This document shows positions 16,712 through 25,798 of a stretch of DNA of 64,000 nt, in pieces. The number at the start of each line of letters is the position of its first letter. Position 1 is the first letter of the stretch. A model generated the notes under the pieces. The model searched no databases, had not been told where the DNA came from, and saw only the letters and a program-made list of their open reading frames with translations. Location of the stretch: assembly GCF_947497005.1 (NCBI RefSeq), contig NZ_CANMFF010000011.1, forward strand, positions 62,001-126,000, written 5' to 3'. This stretch comes from an uncultured Ruegeria sp. (GTDB lineage Bacteria; Pseudomonadota; Alphaproteobacteria; Rhodobacterales; Rhodobacteraceae). The position numbers and the translations under genes were made by a program.

Positions 16712-17278
16712 TCAGATATCCTCTCCGGGCGGGTCCAGAAGGCCGCCAGGCTCCAGCAAAGCCCGCTCGGACAGCCATGGATTGAGCTCAAGCGCCTCAG
16801 ACAGCGCCTCGCGCGCGTCTTCCAGACGTTTCAAACCGAGTAACGCCAAGGCGCGTCCACTCAGCGCGCCGATGTGGTTTGGCGACATTTTTATCGTGAC
16901 ATTCAGGTCCTGCAATGCAGCATCAAAATCCTGCCTGAGGTAATTCACAAAAGCACGCTGATTGTAACCTTCGGCAAAGTTCGGGCAGTAATCGACAAGC
17001 TGGTTGAAGTCGTCCAAGGCGCCCAGTAAATCCCACGCCTCGCGTCGTGCCATCCCCCGGTCCAGCAGGATCTGCGACCGGGCATCCGGTGCATCTGTCC
17101 AAAGCGTCCACAGCTGATCCGAGATGACACGTGCGTCACTTTGCGATTCCGCTTTCTGGATCTGCTTGATCAGCGCATCCACCCCTTCCGTATGATCGGA
17201 TGTGGCGGGACATGTCTCGGCGGCGGCCGAACATGAATAGGCGATCAGAAAAAACGTGGCGGCCAGTGTTCGCATCAT
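16712..17278 (-). CDS. Exported tetratricopeptide-repeat protein
   Basis: The 188-residue precursor has a signal peptide (MMRTLAATFFLIAYSCSAAAE) and about three TPR units (residues 70-170; for example RGMARREAWDLLGALDDFNQ and SGRALALLGLKRLEDAREAL). TPR folds bind peptides or partner proteins; the role here, probably in the periplasm, is unknown. The short C-terminal tail LLEPGGLLDPPGEDI is acidic. Two ATG codons in a row occur at the start, and no strong ribosome site is seen. It lies downstream of putR in the same direction after 30 bases but need not be related in function. Confidence 0.75.
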   Translation of the reverse strand: MMRTLAATFFLIAYSCSAAAETCPATSDHTEGVDALIKQIQKAESQSDARVISDQLWTLWTDAPDARSQILLDRGMARREAWDLLGALDDFNQLVDYCPNFAEGYNQRAFVNYLRQDFDAALQDLNVTIKMSPNHIGALSGRALALLGLKRLEDAREALSEALELNPWLSERALLEPGGLLDPPGEDI

Positions 17279-17308
17279 GGAACAAGGGTGGGCTGTAATC
17301 CTGCCCGG

Positions 17309-17791
17309 TCAAGTTTGATGTTCAATCCCGCCCAGCATTCCGGTTTCCTTCACCGCCTCCATCGCCACAAAAGTTGAGGTATTGGCGACATGCGGCAGGG
17401 ACGAGATTTTCTCGGCCAGGACACGGCGATACTCCGACATCGTCGCCGTGCGCACTTTCAATAGATAGTCGAAATTGGACGCAATCATATGTGCTTGTTC
17501 AACCTCAGCGGTTTTACGGACGGCAGCATTGAACTCGGCCAGCGCCTTTTCGCGTGTATCGGTCAATCGCACCTCGACAAATGCGACGTGATCCAGACCC
17601 AGCCGGATCGGATCCAGCAACGCCCGATAGCCCGTAATCACCCCGCTCGCCTCAAGCCGTTTGAGCCGCGCCTGTGTCGGGGATTTTGAAAGCCCAATCT
17701 CACGCGCAAGATCAGCGACCGAGATACGACCGTCTTCAGCCACAATCTTTAGAATCGACCGGTCGAACCGGTCCAGATCAGAAAAGTCCAT
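17309..17791 (-). CDS. putR: Lrp/AsnC-family regulator, probable proline-responsive PutR
   Basis: The 160-residue protein has the Lrp helix-turn-helix at the N-terminus (LDRFDRSILKIVAEDGRISV, then LAREIGLSKSPTQARLKRLE) and a C-terminal RAM ligand domain. It lies divergent from putA with 107 bases between, the arrangement known for PutR, which switches on putA when proline is present. The start is uncertain: ATG 17791 gives the usual family length, ATG 17809 adds six residues; neither has a strong ribosome site. Since this PutA lacks its own DNA-binding domain, the Lrp protein is the expected regulator. Confidence 0.85.
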   Translation of the reverse strand: MDFSDLDRFDRSILKIVAEDGRISVADLAREIGLSKSPTQARLKRLEASGVITGYRALLDPIRLGLDHVAFVEVRLTDTREKALAEFNAAVRKTAEVEQAHMIASNFDYLLKVRTATMSEYRRVLAEKISSLPHVANTSTFVAMEAVKETGMLGGIEHQT

Positions 17792-17898
17792 TGAACTGCA
17801 TTTTACCATAGTTTCAGAACACTCGACTTCGATACCACTAAAATCGGTCGAATGTCCTAATTTTTCCCCTCTATAGTACCCAAAAGACCGGAGCACAC

Positions 17899-20800
17899 AT
17901 GTCACACAGCCTGCGCACACTCATCGATACCCCAACCTATGCCGATCAGTCGGTTGTTCTTGATACCCTGATTTCTCAGGCAAGCCTGACGGATGCAGAT
18001 CGAAGCGCCATCTGTGCTTCGGCCGCACAGCTTGTGCGCGACATCCGGTCCAGCACCTCGCCGGGGCTAATGGAGGTATTTCTGGCCGAGTATGGCCTGT
18101 CCACAGACGAAGGCATCGCCCTGATGTGTCTGGCCGAAGCGTTATTGCGTGTGCCGGATGCCGACACGATCGATGCGCTGATCGAAGACAAGATCGCCCC
18201 ATCCGACTGGGGCAAGCATCTGGGGCAATCCTCCTCCTCGCTGGTGAACGCATCAACATGGGCGTTGATGTTGACCGGCAAAGTGCTGGACGAAGGCAAG
18301 GCCTCTCCGGTCGGCGCACTACGCGGAGCAATCAAACGGCTGGGTGAACCGGTAATCCGCACCGCCGTGGCGCGCGCGATGAAAGAAATGGGTCGACAGT
18401 TTGTCTTGGGTGAAACCATTCACTCCGCCATGGAACGCGCACGCGGGATGGAGGAGAAGGGTTATACCTATTCCTATGACATGCTGGGCGAAGCGGCCCG
18501 GACCGACGCAGATGCCGCGCGGTACCACTTGTCCTATTCGCGCGCCATTTCGGCCATTGCCGAGGCCTGCACCCATGATGATATCCGCGCCAACCCAGGC
18601 ATCTCGGTCAAACTGTCGGCCCTGCATCCTCGCTATGAACTGGCGCAGGAGCTGCGGGTCATGGACGAACTGGTGCCACGGCTGCGTGCGCTGGCCCTGC
18701 TGGCCAAAGCCGCAGGCATGGGCTTGAACGTCGATGCTGAAGAAGCGGATCGTCTGTCACTGTCACTGCAGGTGATCGAGGCGGTGATGTCTGATCCGGC
18801 CCTCGCGGGATGGCATGGGTTCGGTATTGTCGTTCAGGCTTATGGCCCACGCGCTGGCCTGGTTCTGGATACGCTGTATGGCATGGCCGAACGTCACGAT
18901 CGCAAGCTGATGGTGCGGTTGGTCAAAGGGGCCTATTGGGACACCGAGATCAAACGCGCGCAGGTCGAAGGCGTCGATGGCTTTCCGGTCTTCACACACA
19001 AGGCCGCAACCGACGTGTCCTATGTCGCCAATGCGCGCAAATTGCTGGGCATGACAGACCGGATTTATCCGCAATTCGCCACCCACAACGCCCATACCGT
19101 CAGCGCCATCCTGCACATGGCTGAAGGTCAGCCCTACGAATTCCAACGCCTGCACGGAATGGGCGAGACACTGCATCAGATCGTGATGGACAAGCAGAAC
19201 ACCCGCTGCCGCATCTATGCGCCGGTCGGGGCGCATCGCGACTTGCTGGCTTACCTGGTGCGGCGTTTGCTGGAAAACGGCGCAAACTCGTCCTTCGTCA
19301 ACCAGATCGTGGACGAGGACGTACCACCGGAAGAAGTTGCCGCCGATCCGTTTATCGCGGTGCAGACGCTACCGCCCGCGCTGCCGACCGGGCCTGAACT
19401 GTTTCAGCCTGAAAGACCCAACTCCAAGGGCTTCGATTTGCACCACACGCCGACCCTCGATCAGGTCGACGCGGCGCGGGATCAATACCGAGCCCATCAC
19501 TGGTATGCGCAACCATTGCTGGCCAGCGACGCCAAGCCTGAAGCCGATGAGCCAGTGGTTAACCCGGCGCGCTCTCAGGACAAACCGGGTGCGGTGGCTG
19601 CAGCAAGCGCAGAGGACGTGGAACTGGCATTGGCTTCCGCCAACCCGTGGCAAGCCCCCGCTGTCGAACGCGCACGTGTTCTGAACGCCGCCGCCGATCT
19701 TTATGAGGCGCATTATGGTGAGCTGTTCGCCCTGCTGTCGCGTGAGGCGGGCAAGTCGCTGCCCGATGCGGTCGCCGAACTGCGGGAGGCGGTGGATTTT
19801 CTGCGGTATTACGCCGCCAATATCCCCGACGCCAAACCTGCCGGTATTTTCACCTGTATCAGTCCGTGGAACTTTCCATTGGCGATTTTCACCGGTCAGA
19901 TTTCGGCCGCGCTGGCCACCGGAAACGCGGTTCTGGCCGCCCCTGCGCCGCAGACTCCCTTGATTGCGCATCGCGCCATTCAATTGCTGCATGAGGCGGG
20001 CGTGCCCCGCGATGTGCTGCAATTGCTGCCGGGTGGGCCAGTCGTAGGTGCCGCGCTGACCTCGGATGCGCGCGTGTCAGGTGTAGCCTTCACCGGGTCG
20101 ACGGCAACCGCTCTGAAGATTCGGGCGGCGATGGCGAGGTCCATGCGCCCCGGCACGCCGCTTATCGCGGAAACTGGTGGTCTGAATGCCATGATCGTCG
20201 ACAGCACCGCACTGCCCGAACAAGCCGTACAATCGATCATCGAAAGCGCCTTCCAGTCAGCAGGCCAGCGTTGTTCCGCGCTGCGGTGTCTGTATCTGCA
20301 GGAGGATATCGCCGACGACGTTCTGACCATGCTCAAAGGGGCGATGGATGCGCTGAGTGTTGCGGATCCATGGCTGATCTCGACCGATTGCGGCCCGGTC
20401 ATCGACGAGCAAGCCCGGCAAGGCATCGCCGATCATGTAGCCAAGGCACGAAGCGAAGGAAGAGTTCTGAAAGAGCTGCCGCTGCCACCCGAAGGCACAT
20501 TTGTGGCCCCTGCTTTGATCGAGATTCCGGGCATTGCCGCGCTGGAACGCGAGATTTTCGGCCCTATCCTGCACGTGGTGCGGTTCAAATCGCAAGAGAT
20601 CGACAAGGTCGTCGCCGATATCAACGCAACCGGATACGGGCTGACCTTTGGCCTGCACACGCGGATCGATGACCGGGTGCAGCATGTGACCGAGGCTATT
20701 CATGCGGGCAATATCTATGTGAACCGCAACCAGATCGGCGCCATCGTCGGCTCGCAACCCTTCGGCGGCGAAGGGCTGTCGGGCACCGGGCCAAAAGCGG

Positions 20801-21297
20801 GTGGACCGAACTATATGGCACGGTTCTGCGCGCCAGACCGACAAAACTCGGCGGATACATGGAGTGCTGTGGCTGATTTGCCTGCTGCGCAAGGACAACC
20901 CGCGCCGGTCAAAACCCAATCTCTGCCCGGTCCGACCGGTGAATCGAACCGCCTGAGCGAATATCCGCGCCCACCCCTTCTGTGCATGGGACCCGGAGAG
21001 GCCGCGGCGCGCGTGCAGGCTGAGACCGTGCAAGCGCTGGGTGGTACCGCCATTCAGGCAATGGGGATGCTTGATCTGCACCGGTTGGAAAACCTGACCG
21101 GCATTTCAGGCGTGATTTGGTGGGGTGACGATGAAACCGCCTGGCAGATCGAACAACATCTGGCCCGCCGCGATGGTCCGATTCTACCGCTGATCCCCGG
21201 TAAACCCGACCGCGCGCGGGTCCTGGGCGAACGTCATGTCTGCGTCGATACAACGGCAGCAGGCGGAAACGCTGCGTTGTTGGGAGGTGCGGCATAA
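17899..21297 (+). CDS. putA: Bifunctional proline dehydrogenase / pyrroline-5-carboxylate dehydrogenase PutA
   Basis: The 1132-residue enzyme converts proline to glutamate in two steps. The FAD proline dehydrogenase barrel covers about residues 60-470 (SVKLSALHPRYE and VRLVKGAYWD). The NAD aldehyde dehydrogenase covers about 540-985, with Glu758 and catalytic Cys792 in SAGQRCSALR. A C-terminal part of about 130 residues resembles the domain of long PutA proteins that closes the tunnel between the two sites. The ribbon-helix-helix DNA-binding domain of E. coli-type PutA is absent, so it is not its own repressor. CGGAG lies a few bases before the ATG. A hairpin follows the stop. Confidence 0.96.
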   Translation: MSHSLRTLIDTPTYADQSVVLDTLISQASLTDADRSAICASAAQLVRDIRSSTSPGLMEVFLAEYGLSTDEGIALMCLAEALLRVPDADTIDALIEDKIAPSDWGKHLGQSSSSLVNASTWALMLTGKVLDEGKASPVGALRGAIKRLGEPVIRTAVARAMKEMGRQFVLGETIHSAMERARGMEEKGYTYSYDMLGEAARTDADAARYHLSYSRAISAIAEACTHDDIRANPGISVKLSALHPRYELAQELRVMDELVPRLRALALLAKAAGMGLNVDAEEADRLSLSLQVIEAVMSDPALAGWHGFGIVVQAYGPRAGLVLDTLYGMAERHDRKLMVRLVKGAYWDTEIKRAQVEGVDGFPVFTHKAATDVSYVANARKLLGMTDRIYPQFATHNAHTVSAILHMAEGQPYEFQRLHGMGETLHQIVMDKQNTRCRIYAPVGAHRDLLAYLVRRLLENGANSSFVNQIVDEDVPPEEVAADPFIAVQTLPPALPTGPELFQPERPNSKGFDLHHTPTLDQVDAARDQYRAHHWYAQPLLASDAKPEADEPVVNPARSQDKPGAVAAASAEDVELALASANPWQAPAVERARVLNAAADLYEAHYGELFALLSREAGKSLPDAVAELREAVDFLRYYAANIPDAKPAGIFTCISPWNFPLAIFTGQISAALATGNAVLAAPAPQTPLIAHRAIQLLHEAGVPRDVLQLLPGGPVVGAALTSDARVSGVAFTGSTATALKIRAAMARSMRPGTPLIAETGGLNAMIVDSTALPEQAVQSIIESAFQSAGQRCSALRCLYLQEDIADDVLTMLKGAMDALSVADPWLISTDCGPVIDEQARQGIADHVAKARSEGRVLKELPLPPEGTFVAPALIEIPGIAALEREIFGPILHVVRFKSQEIDKVVADINATGYGLTFGLHTRIDDRVQHVTEAIHAGNIYVNRNQIGAIVGSQPFGGEGLSGTGPKAGGPNYMARFCAPDRQNSADTWSAVADLPAAQGQPAPVKTQSLPGPTGESNRLSEYPRPPLLCMGPGEAAARVQAETVQALGGTAIQAMGMLDLHRLENLTGISGVIWWGDDETAWQIEQHLARRDGPILPLIPGKPDRARVLGERHVCVDTTAAGGNAALLGGAA

Positions 21298-21305
21298 GCT
21301 TGCCT

Positions 21306-21335
21306 TGACGCTGGGCGCACAAAAGCCCAGCGTCA
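21306..21335 (+). terminator. Hairpin after putA, just before the rhomboid start
   Basis: TGACGCTGGGC (21306-21316) pairs perfectly with GCCCAGCGTCA (21325-21335) over an 8-base loop. There is no T-run. It ends four bases before the rhomboid ATG, so it covers the place where a ribosome site would be. Confidence 0.55.
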
Positions 21336-21339
21336 CTCC

Positions 21340-22083
21340 ATGTTTCCGATCCGAGACCATAACCCTTCGGGGCGCACGCCTTATGTTGTCTACGCACTAA
21401 TGGCCGCCAACATCCTGATCTTCCTCAGTTATGTGGGGATCATGGATGACGGACCGCGGATCAGCAGGCTGTTTTTTGACTACGCCATCATCCCGGCGCG
21501 GGTCAGCGATGGGTTCGGGCTGGAAACCCTTTTGACGTCCATGTTCCTGCATGGGGGGTGGATGCATCTGGCCGGGAACATGCTGTTCCTTTGGATCTTT
21601 GGCGACAATCTGGAAGACGAGATGGGCCACCTGCCTTTCCTGCTGTTCTATCTAGCAGCTGGAATCGGTGCGGGCCTCATTCACATCATCACCGGGCCGG
21701 CCTCTCAGGTCCCGACCGTTGGGGCCTCGGGCGCGATTGCGGGAGTGATGGGCGGGTATCTGTTGTTGTTCCCGAAAGCACGGGTAGATATCCTGCTGAT
21801 CCTGATTGTCTATTTCAGGGTCTTAACCATTCCTGCCTTCATCATGCTGGGCATCTGGCTGGCGATACAGTTCTTTGGCAGTGTCACCAGCAATCCGGAC
21901 GAAGGAGGAATCGCCTATTGGGCCCATACGGGTGGGTTTGCTGTTGGCTTGATCCTGTGCATTCCGCTGTGGCTGAGGCGTGGCGGAATTCAGTTCTGGG
22001 ACCGCACCCATGGACACCCGCCCCACCCGGAGGCGAAGTATAAGCTGTCGCAGTCACGCATACCGCATGTTCCGCGCCGGTAA
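21340..22083 (+). CDS. Rhomboid-family intramembrane serine protease
   Basis: The 247-residue protein has about six membrane helices, the loop-1 signature HGGWMHLAGNMLFLWIFGDN, the catalytic serine motif GASGAIAG and the catalytic His in AHTGGFAVG of the last core helix. Rhomboids cut single-pass membrane proteins inside the bilayer; the substrate is unknown. The N-terminus MFPIRDHNPSGRTPYV is the usual start for this subgroup although no ribosome site is visible and a hairpin sits right before it. The cytoplasmic tail is short and basic. Confidence 0.9.
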   Translation: MFPIRDHNPSGRTPYVVYALMAANILIFLSYVGIMDDGPRISRLFFDYAIIPARVSDGFGLETLLTSMFLHGGWMHLAGNMLFLWIFGDNLEDEMGHLPFLLFYLAAGIGAGLIHIITGPASQVPTVGASGAIAGVMGGYLLLFPKARVDILLILIVYFRVLTIPAFIMLGIWLAIQFFGSVTSNPDEGGIAYWAHTGGFAVGLILCIPLWLRRGGIQFWDRTHGHPPHPEAKYKLSQSRIPHVPRR

Positions 22084-22101
22084 AGCTTCGGTAAAGAGCG
22101 A

Positions 22102-22887
22102 TCAGCTCCGGATCACTTTGGCGAACTGATCAAAGATTGGCTCGTTCGAGCAGATCACTTCACCATCCTCCAGAACACTGCCTTCAGGGATCAGTGCCTG
22201 CACGAAGCCACCTGCTTCTTTCACGATGATGATACCGGCAGCCAAATCCCATGCGTTTAGGCGGCGCTCCCAGAAGCCTTCGTACCGACCAGCAGCCACA
22301 TATGCCATGTCGAGTGCGGCAGCGCCCCAACGGCGCACACCGGCGCAGGCGGGCATCAGTCGCGCCAGGTCCTGCAGGGTCGCGGGCAGGTCCGAACGCC
22401 CACCAAAAGGCAAACCAGTCGCGAAGACCGATTCAATCATGCGGTGACGGCCTGACACGCGAATACGGGTGTCATTCATCCATGAACCTTCGCCTTTTTC
22501 GGCAAAGAACATCTCGTCCTTGGCGGCGTCATAGATCACGCCGGCAACGATCTTGCCTTTGTGCTCCAGCGCGATGGAAATCGCCCAGTGCGGCAGGCCG
22601 TGCAGGAAATTTGTGGTGCCGTCCAGCGGATCGACGATCCAGCGGCGGGTCGGGTCTTCGCCTTCAATAACGCCGCCCTCTTCGGCCAGCCAGCCATAGG
22701 TCGGACGCGCGCCCAGAAGTTCTTCTTTCAGAATGGCTTCGGCGGCGATATCGGCCTTCGAGACAAAATCGCCCGCGCCCTTCATCGACACCTGCAAATT
22801 CTCGACTTCACGGAAATCCTTGACCAAAGAACGCCCCGCCTTGCGCGCGGCCTTGATCATGATGTTGAGATTTGCACTGCCAACCAT
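22102..22887 (-). CDS. suhB: Inositol monophosphatase-family phosphatase (SuhB-like)
   Basis: The 261-residue protein has the family metal site (AEEGG and DPLDGTTNFLHG) and the second motif WDLAAGIIIVKEAGG. It removes phosphate from inositol 1-phosphate or similar sugar phosphates; in E. coli, SuhB also takes part in ribosomal RNA transcription, which may or may not apply here. Start 22887 (MVGSANLN) was preferred over 22893, which adds two residues. It converges on the rhomboid gene and lies downstream of metR with 98 bases between. Confidence 0.88.
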   Translation of the reverse strand: MVGSANLNIMIKAARKAGRSLVKDFREVENLQVSMKGAGDFVSKADIAAEAILKEELLGARPTYGWLAEEGGVIEGEDPTRRWIVDPLDGTTNFLHGLPHWAISIALEHKGKIVAGVIYDAAKDEMFFAEKGEGSWMNDTRIRVSGRHRMIESVFATGLPFGGRSDLPATLQDLARLMPACAGVRRWGAAALDMAYVAAGRYEGFWERRLNAWDLAAGIIIVKEAGGFVQALIPEGSVLEDGEVICSNEPIFDQFAKVIRS

Positions 22888-22985
22888 TGTCAAAAGGCTC
22901 CTGTCCGGTCAAACCGCGCGTATACTGCCGCAATGCGCCCTTGCCAAGAGGAATGATACGCATATCAGACCCGCCGCAAACGCCG

Positions 22986-23891
22986 TTACTGGGATTGCAG
23001 CTTGCGCGCCTCTTTACGGGCCAGTTTCACCAGTTCCTGCACAAACGGTTTTTCGAGATCTTCCGATCTGACCGCAGCGTACAAACGCCGTGTGATGCCC
23101 TCTTTTGTCAGGGGTCGGGTGACATAGTCAGAGTTGTATTTGACTTCGCGCACGACCCAATCCGGCAGCACCGAGATCCCACGGTTTGACGCCACCAGCA
23201 GCAGGATGACAGCGGTCAGTTCCACCTGCCGGATCGTGGCGGGTTCGACCCGTGCAGGGATCAGTAACTGGCTGAACACGTCCAGACGCGTACGTTCCAC
23301 CGGATAGGTGATCAGAGTCTGGCCACGAAAATCCTCTGCCTCGACATAGTCTTTCTCGGCCAGCGGATGGGTCGAAGCCGCTACAAAAACGGCATTGTAG
23401 TCAAAGAGTTCAACAAATTCGACGCCTGGCAAGTCTTCGGGATCGGACGAAACCACCAGGTCGACCTCTTCCTTTTGCAAGGCCGGAAGGGCATCGAAAG
23501 CCAGACCGGGGCGAATATCAACATCCACATCGCCCCAGGATTTTCTGAAGGATTCGAGCACCGGAAACAGCCACTCGAAACAGGCGTGGCATTCGATGGC
23601 TATGTGCATTCTCCCGGTGCGCCCGTCCCGCAACGATGAAAACTCATTCTGAGTAGCTTCCACTTGCGGCAGGATCTGTTCCGCCAACCGAAGCAGGCGC
23701 AATCCGGCAGCTGAAAGTTTCATGGGTTTGGAACGGCGCAGAAACAGCTCAACTCCGGCCTGATCCTCCAACCCTTTGATCTGATGGCTCAAAGCGGATT
23801 GGGTGATATTCAATTGGTCCGCAGCACGCGCCAGCCCGCCGCATTCATGGATTGCCTTGATGGTGCGCAGGTGCCGGAATTCAATATGCAT
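22986..23891 (-). CDS. metR: LysR-family methionine regulator MetR
   Basis: The 301-residue protein has the LysR winged helix (residues 1-60; ARAADQLNITQSALSHQIKGLE) and an effector domain whose IAIECHACFEWLFPVLESF segment closely matches the homocysteine-binding part of enterobacterial MetR. MetR activates methionine genes with homocysteine as co-effector. It is divergent from metF with 93 bases between, and one candidate MetR box lies in that gap. Context and sequence agree well. Confidence 0.9.
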   Translation of the reverse strand: MHIEFRHLRTIKAIHECGGLARAADQLNITQSALSHQIKGLEDQAGVELFLRRSKPMKLSAAGLRLLRLAEQILPQVEATQNEFSSLRDGRTGRMHIAIECHACFEWLFPVLESFRKSWGDVDVDIRPGLAFDALPALQKEEVDLVVSSDPEDLPGVEFVELFDYNAVFVAASTHPLAEKDYVEAEDFRGQTLITYPVERTRLDVFSQLLIPARVEPATIRQVELTAVILLLVASNRGISVLPDWVVREVKYNSDYVTRPLTKEGITRRLYAAVRSEDLEKPFVQELVKLARKEARKLQSQ

Positions 23892-23923
23892 TCAAACAGC
23901 GTTCATGTTGTTGTTGAGTAATA

Positions 23924-23936
23924 TGAGTTTGTTTCA
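23924..23936. promoter_or_regulatory. Candidate MetR box
   Basis: TGAGTTTGTTTCA matches the known TGAA-N5-TTCA MetR consensus except at position 4. It lies midway between metR and metF. Confidence 0.55.
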
Positions 23937-23984
23937 CATTGCCAGTCATGGCACAAGAGGCTCAATTGATCCAGAGAGGCCGTT

Positions 23985-24851
23985 ATGTCCAAACCTGAAA
24001 TTTCATTCGAGTTCTTTCCGCCCAAAACTCTGGAAGCCTCTTTCCGCCTATGGGACACGGTTCAGACATTGGCGCCGTTGGATCCCCGCTTTGTTTCCGT
24101 TACCTACGGCGCTGGCGGTACGACACGAGAGTTGACGCGCGACGCGGTTTCGACCCTGCACAAATCCTCAGGTCTGAACGTGGCCGCGCATCTGACTTGC
24201 GTCGATGCCTCGCGGCAGGAAACGCTGGAAATAGCCGACACTTTTGCACGCGCAGGTGTACAGGACATCGTCGCCCTGCGCGGAGACCCGCCGAAGGGCC
24301 AGGACAAATTCGTGCCACATCCCGACGGGTTCACCAGTTCAGTCGAACTGATCGAGGCGCTGGCCGAAACCGAGATGTTCAACATCCGCGTTGGTGCCTA
24401 TCCTGACAAACACCCCGAAGCTGCGGATATGGCTGCAGATGTAGACTGGTTGAAAGCCAAGCTGGACGCCGGCGCGGATGAGGCGCTGACACAGTTCTTC
24501 TTCGAGGCCGAGACCTTTTTCCGATTCCGCGACGCTTGCGCCAAGGCAGGGATCGATAAACCGATTGTGCCCGGCATCCTGCCGATCGAAAACTGGGCGG
24601 GTGCCCGCAATTTCGCCAAGCGCTGTGGCACGCATATTCCCGTGTGGGTGGAACAGGCCTTTGAAAAGGCCGTGCGTGACGAGCGTGAAGATTTACTGGC
24701 AACGGCGATCTGCACCGAACTGTGTTCGGACCTGATCGAAGGCGGTGTGAACAAGTTGCATTTCTACACCCTGAACCGCCCGGAACTGACGCGCGATGTG
24801 TGTTTTGCCCTTGGGATCACACCAAGCGTCGAGCTGGAAAACGTCGCCTGA
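23985..24851 (+). CDS. metF: 5,10-methylenetetrahydrofolate reductase
   Basis: The 288-residue FAD enzyme begins with the family pattern SFEFFPPKT and shows VTYGAGGTTRE, the folate-binding ALRGDPPKG and FFEAETFFRFRD. It reduces methylene-THF to methyl-THF, the methyl donor for methionine synthase. It carries no C-terminal regulatory domain, as is normal for bacteria. Divergent metR is its probable regulator. A strong terminator follows. Confidence 0.95.
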   Translation: MSKPEISFEFFPPKTLEASFRLWDTVQTLAPLDPRFVSVTYGAGGTTRELTRDAVSTLHKSSGLNVAAHLTCVDASRQETLEIADTFARAGVQDIVALRGDPPKGQDKFVPHPDGFTSSVELIEALAETEMFNIRVGAYPDKHPEAADMAADVDWLKAKLDAGADEALTQFFFEAETFFRFRDACAKAGIDKPIVPGILPIENWAGARNFAKRCGTHIPVWVEQAFEKAVRDEREDLLATAICTELCSDLIEGGVNKLHFYTLNRPELTRDVCFALGITPSVELENVA

Positions 24852-24873
24852 AATCTAAAAAACCCCAACGAGT

Positions 24874-24905
24874 CGCCCGGGTTACGTTTACGCCCGGGCG
24901 TTTTT
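24874..24905 (+). terminator. Rho-independent terminator of metF
   Basis: CGCCCGGG (24874-24881) pairs with CCCGGGCG (24893-24900), followed directly by five T residues. Confidence 0.85.
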
Positions 24906-25082
24906 CGTTTCGGTATGTGTGAACTGTTTCGCAGTCCCGTTCACAAAACGCCGCCATTGCGGGACAATTGAATCACCGCATCCTGATTGTCGTCGCAAGC
25001 CCCTTAAATCAGCCTCGAAATTTGACAAAACTATGACTCTGGTAACACTGGAGGAGTGTAGTTTGTAAAGAGTGTTTTGAGT

Positions 25083-25748
25083 ATGGAACCTGTCGATAAA
25101 GTACGGGCACGCACGGACGCGTTGGCAGATCTGGGTTTAAGCCCCTGCGCCAGTTCCCGTGAAATCAGGGATGCCTGGCGGCAGATCGCCTTTCATTCGC
25201 ATCCTGATCACAAGGATGGGGACAGTTCCGGGTTTTCACGCGCCAAGGCGGCTTATGATTTTCTGCGCCAAGAAGGGTTGGCAACAAAAGGTGGTGCCAG
25301 TTCCGGCCCACCCCAGCCGCGCCGACCCCGATTGAAGAAGCGTATTATTGAACTTCCACAGGAAGATATTGCCACCTGCAAGGCGATGCTGAACCCCGAC
25401 CAGGTGCTACCGCAAATGCACAGCACAACCGATGTTCAGCCTGCGCCCGACAAAATTGTCTGTGACCATGTTCCCGACGCGGTCGGGTGTTACGGGCGTC
25501 ATCTGACCTATTTTGTCACCACGCCTGTGAATCATGGTGCAAATCGCGTGGCCCTGCCAACCACCGTCCTGACCAGCGCGCGTCACAGCGAGGCTGAAAT
25601 TCTGAGCTTTCAGTCCAAAGATACAGGCGCCGGAGAAGTGGTCATTCCCGATACAATCCGCGAAAGCAAGTTTCCCGGGGCCAAGAGCGTGCGGATCAGA
25701 TTTGACGCCGATCAGGATATTCGGGATCAGTTCTGGCTTGCTGGCTAA
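25083..25748 (+). CDS. J-domain protein of unknown role
   Basis: The 221-residue protein starts with a compact J domain (about residues 10-65) that keeps the HPD motif (His40-Asp42) needed to stimulate DnaK, so it probably serves as a DnaK co-chaperone. The remaining 155 residues, after a Pro/Arg-rich linker (GPPQPRRPRLKKR), match no family I recognise; they look like a mixed alpha/beta domain. It lacks the Gly/Phe and zinc-finger regions of DnaJ. A TTG at 25077 is an alternative start with AAGAG closer to it. It stands alone between two terminators. Confidence 0.7.
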   Translation: MEPVDKVRARTDALADLGLSPCASSREIRDAWRQIAFHSHPDHKDGDSSGFSRAKAAYDFLRQEGLATKGGASSGPPQPRRPRLKKRIIELPQEDIATCKAMLNPDQVLPQMHSTTDVQPAPDKIVCDHVPDAVGCYGRHLTYFVTTPVNHGANRVALPTTVLTSARHSEAEILSFQSKDTGAGEVVIPDTIRESKFPGAKSVRIRFDADQDIRDQFWLAG

Positions 25749-25753
25749 CCGCA

Positions 25754-25781
25754 AAAGCCCGGCTTAAACAAGCCGGGCTTT
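25754..25781. terminator. Bidirectional terminator
   Basis: AAAGCCCGGCTT (25754-25765) and AAGCCGGGCTTT (25770-25781) form a perfect 12-pair stem with a 4-base loop between two convergent genes. The A and T ends of the stem are short runs in both directions. Confidence 0.75.
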
Positions 25782-25798
25782 GATCCTTCAGTACCGGA

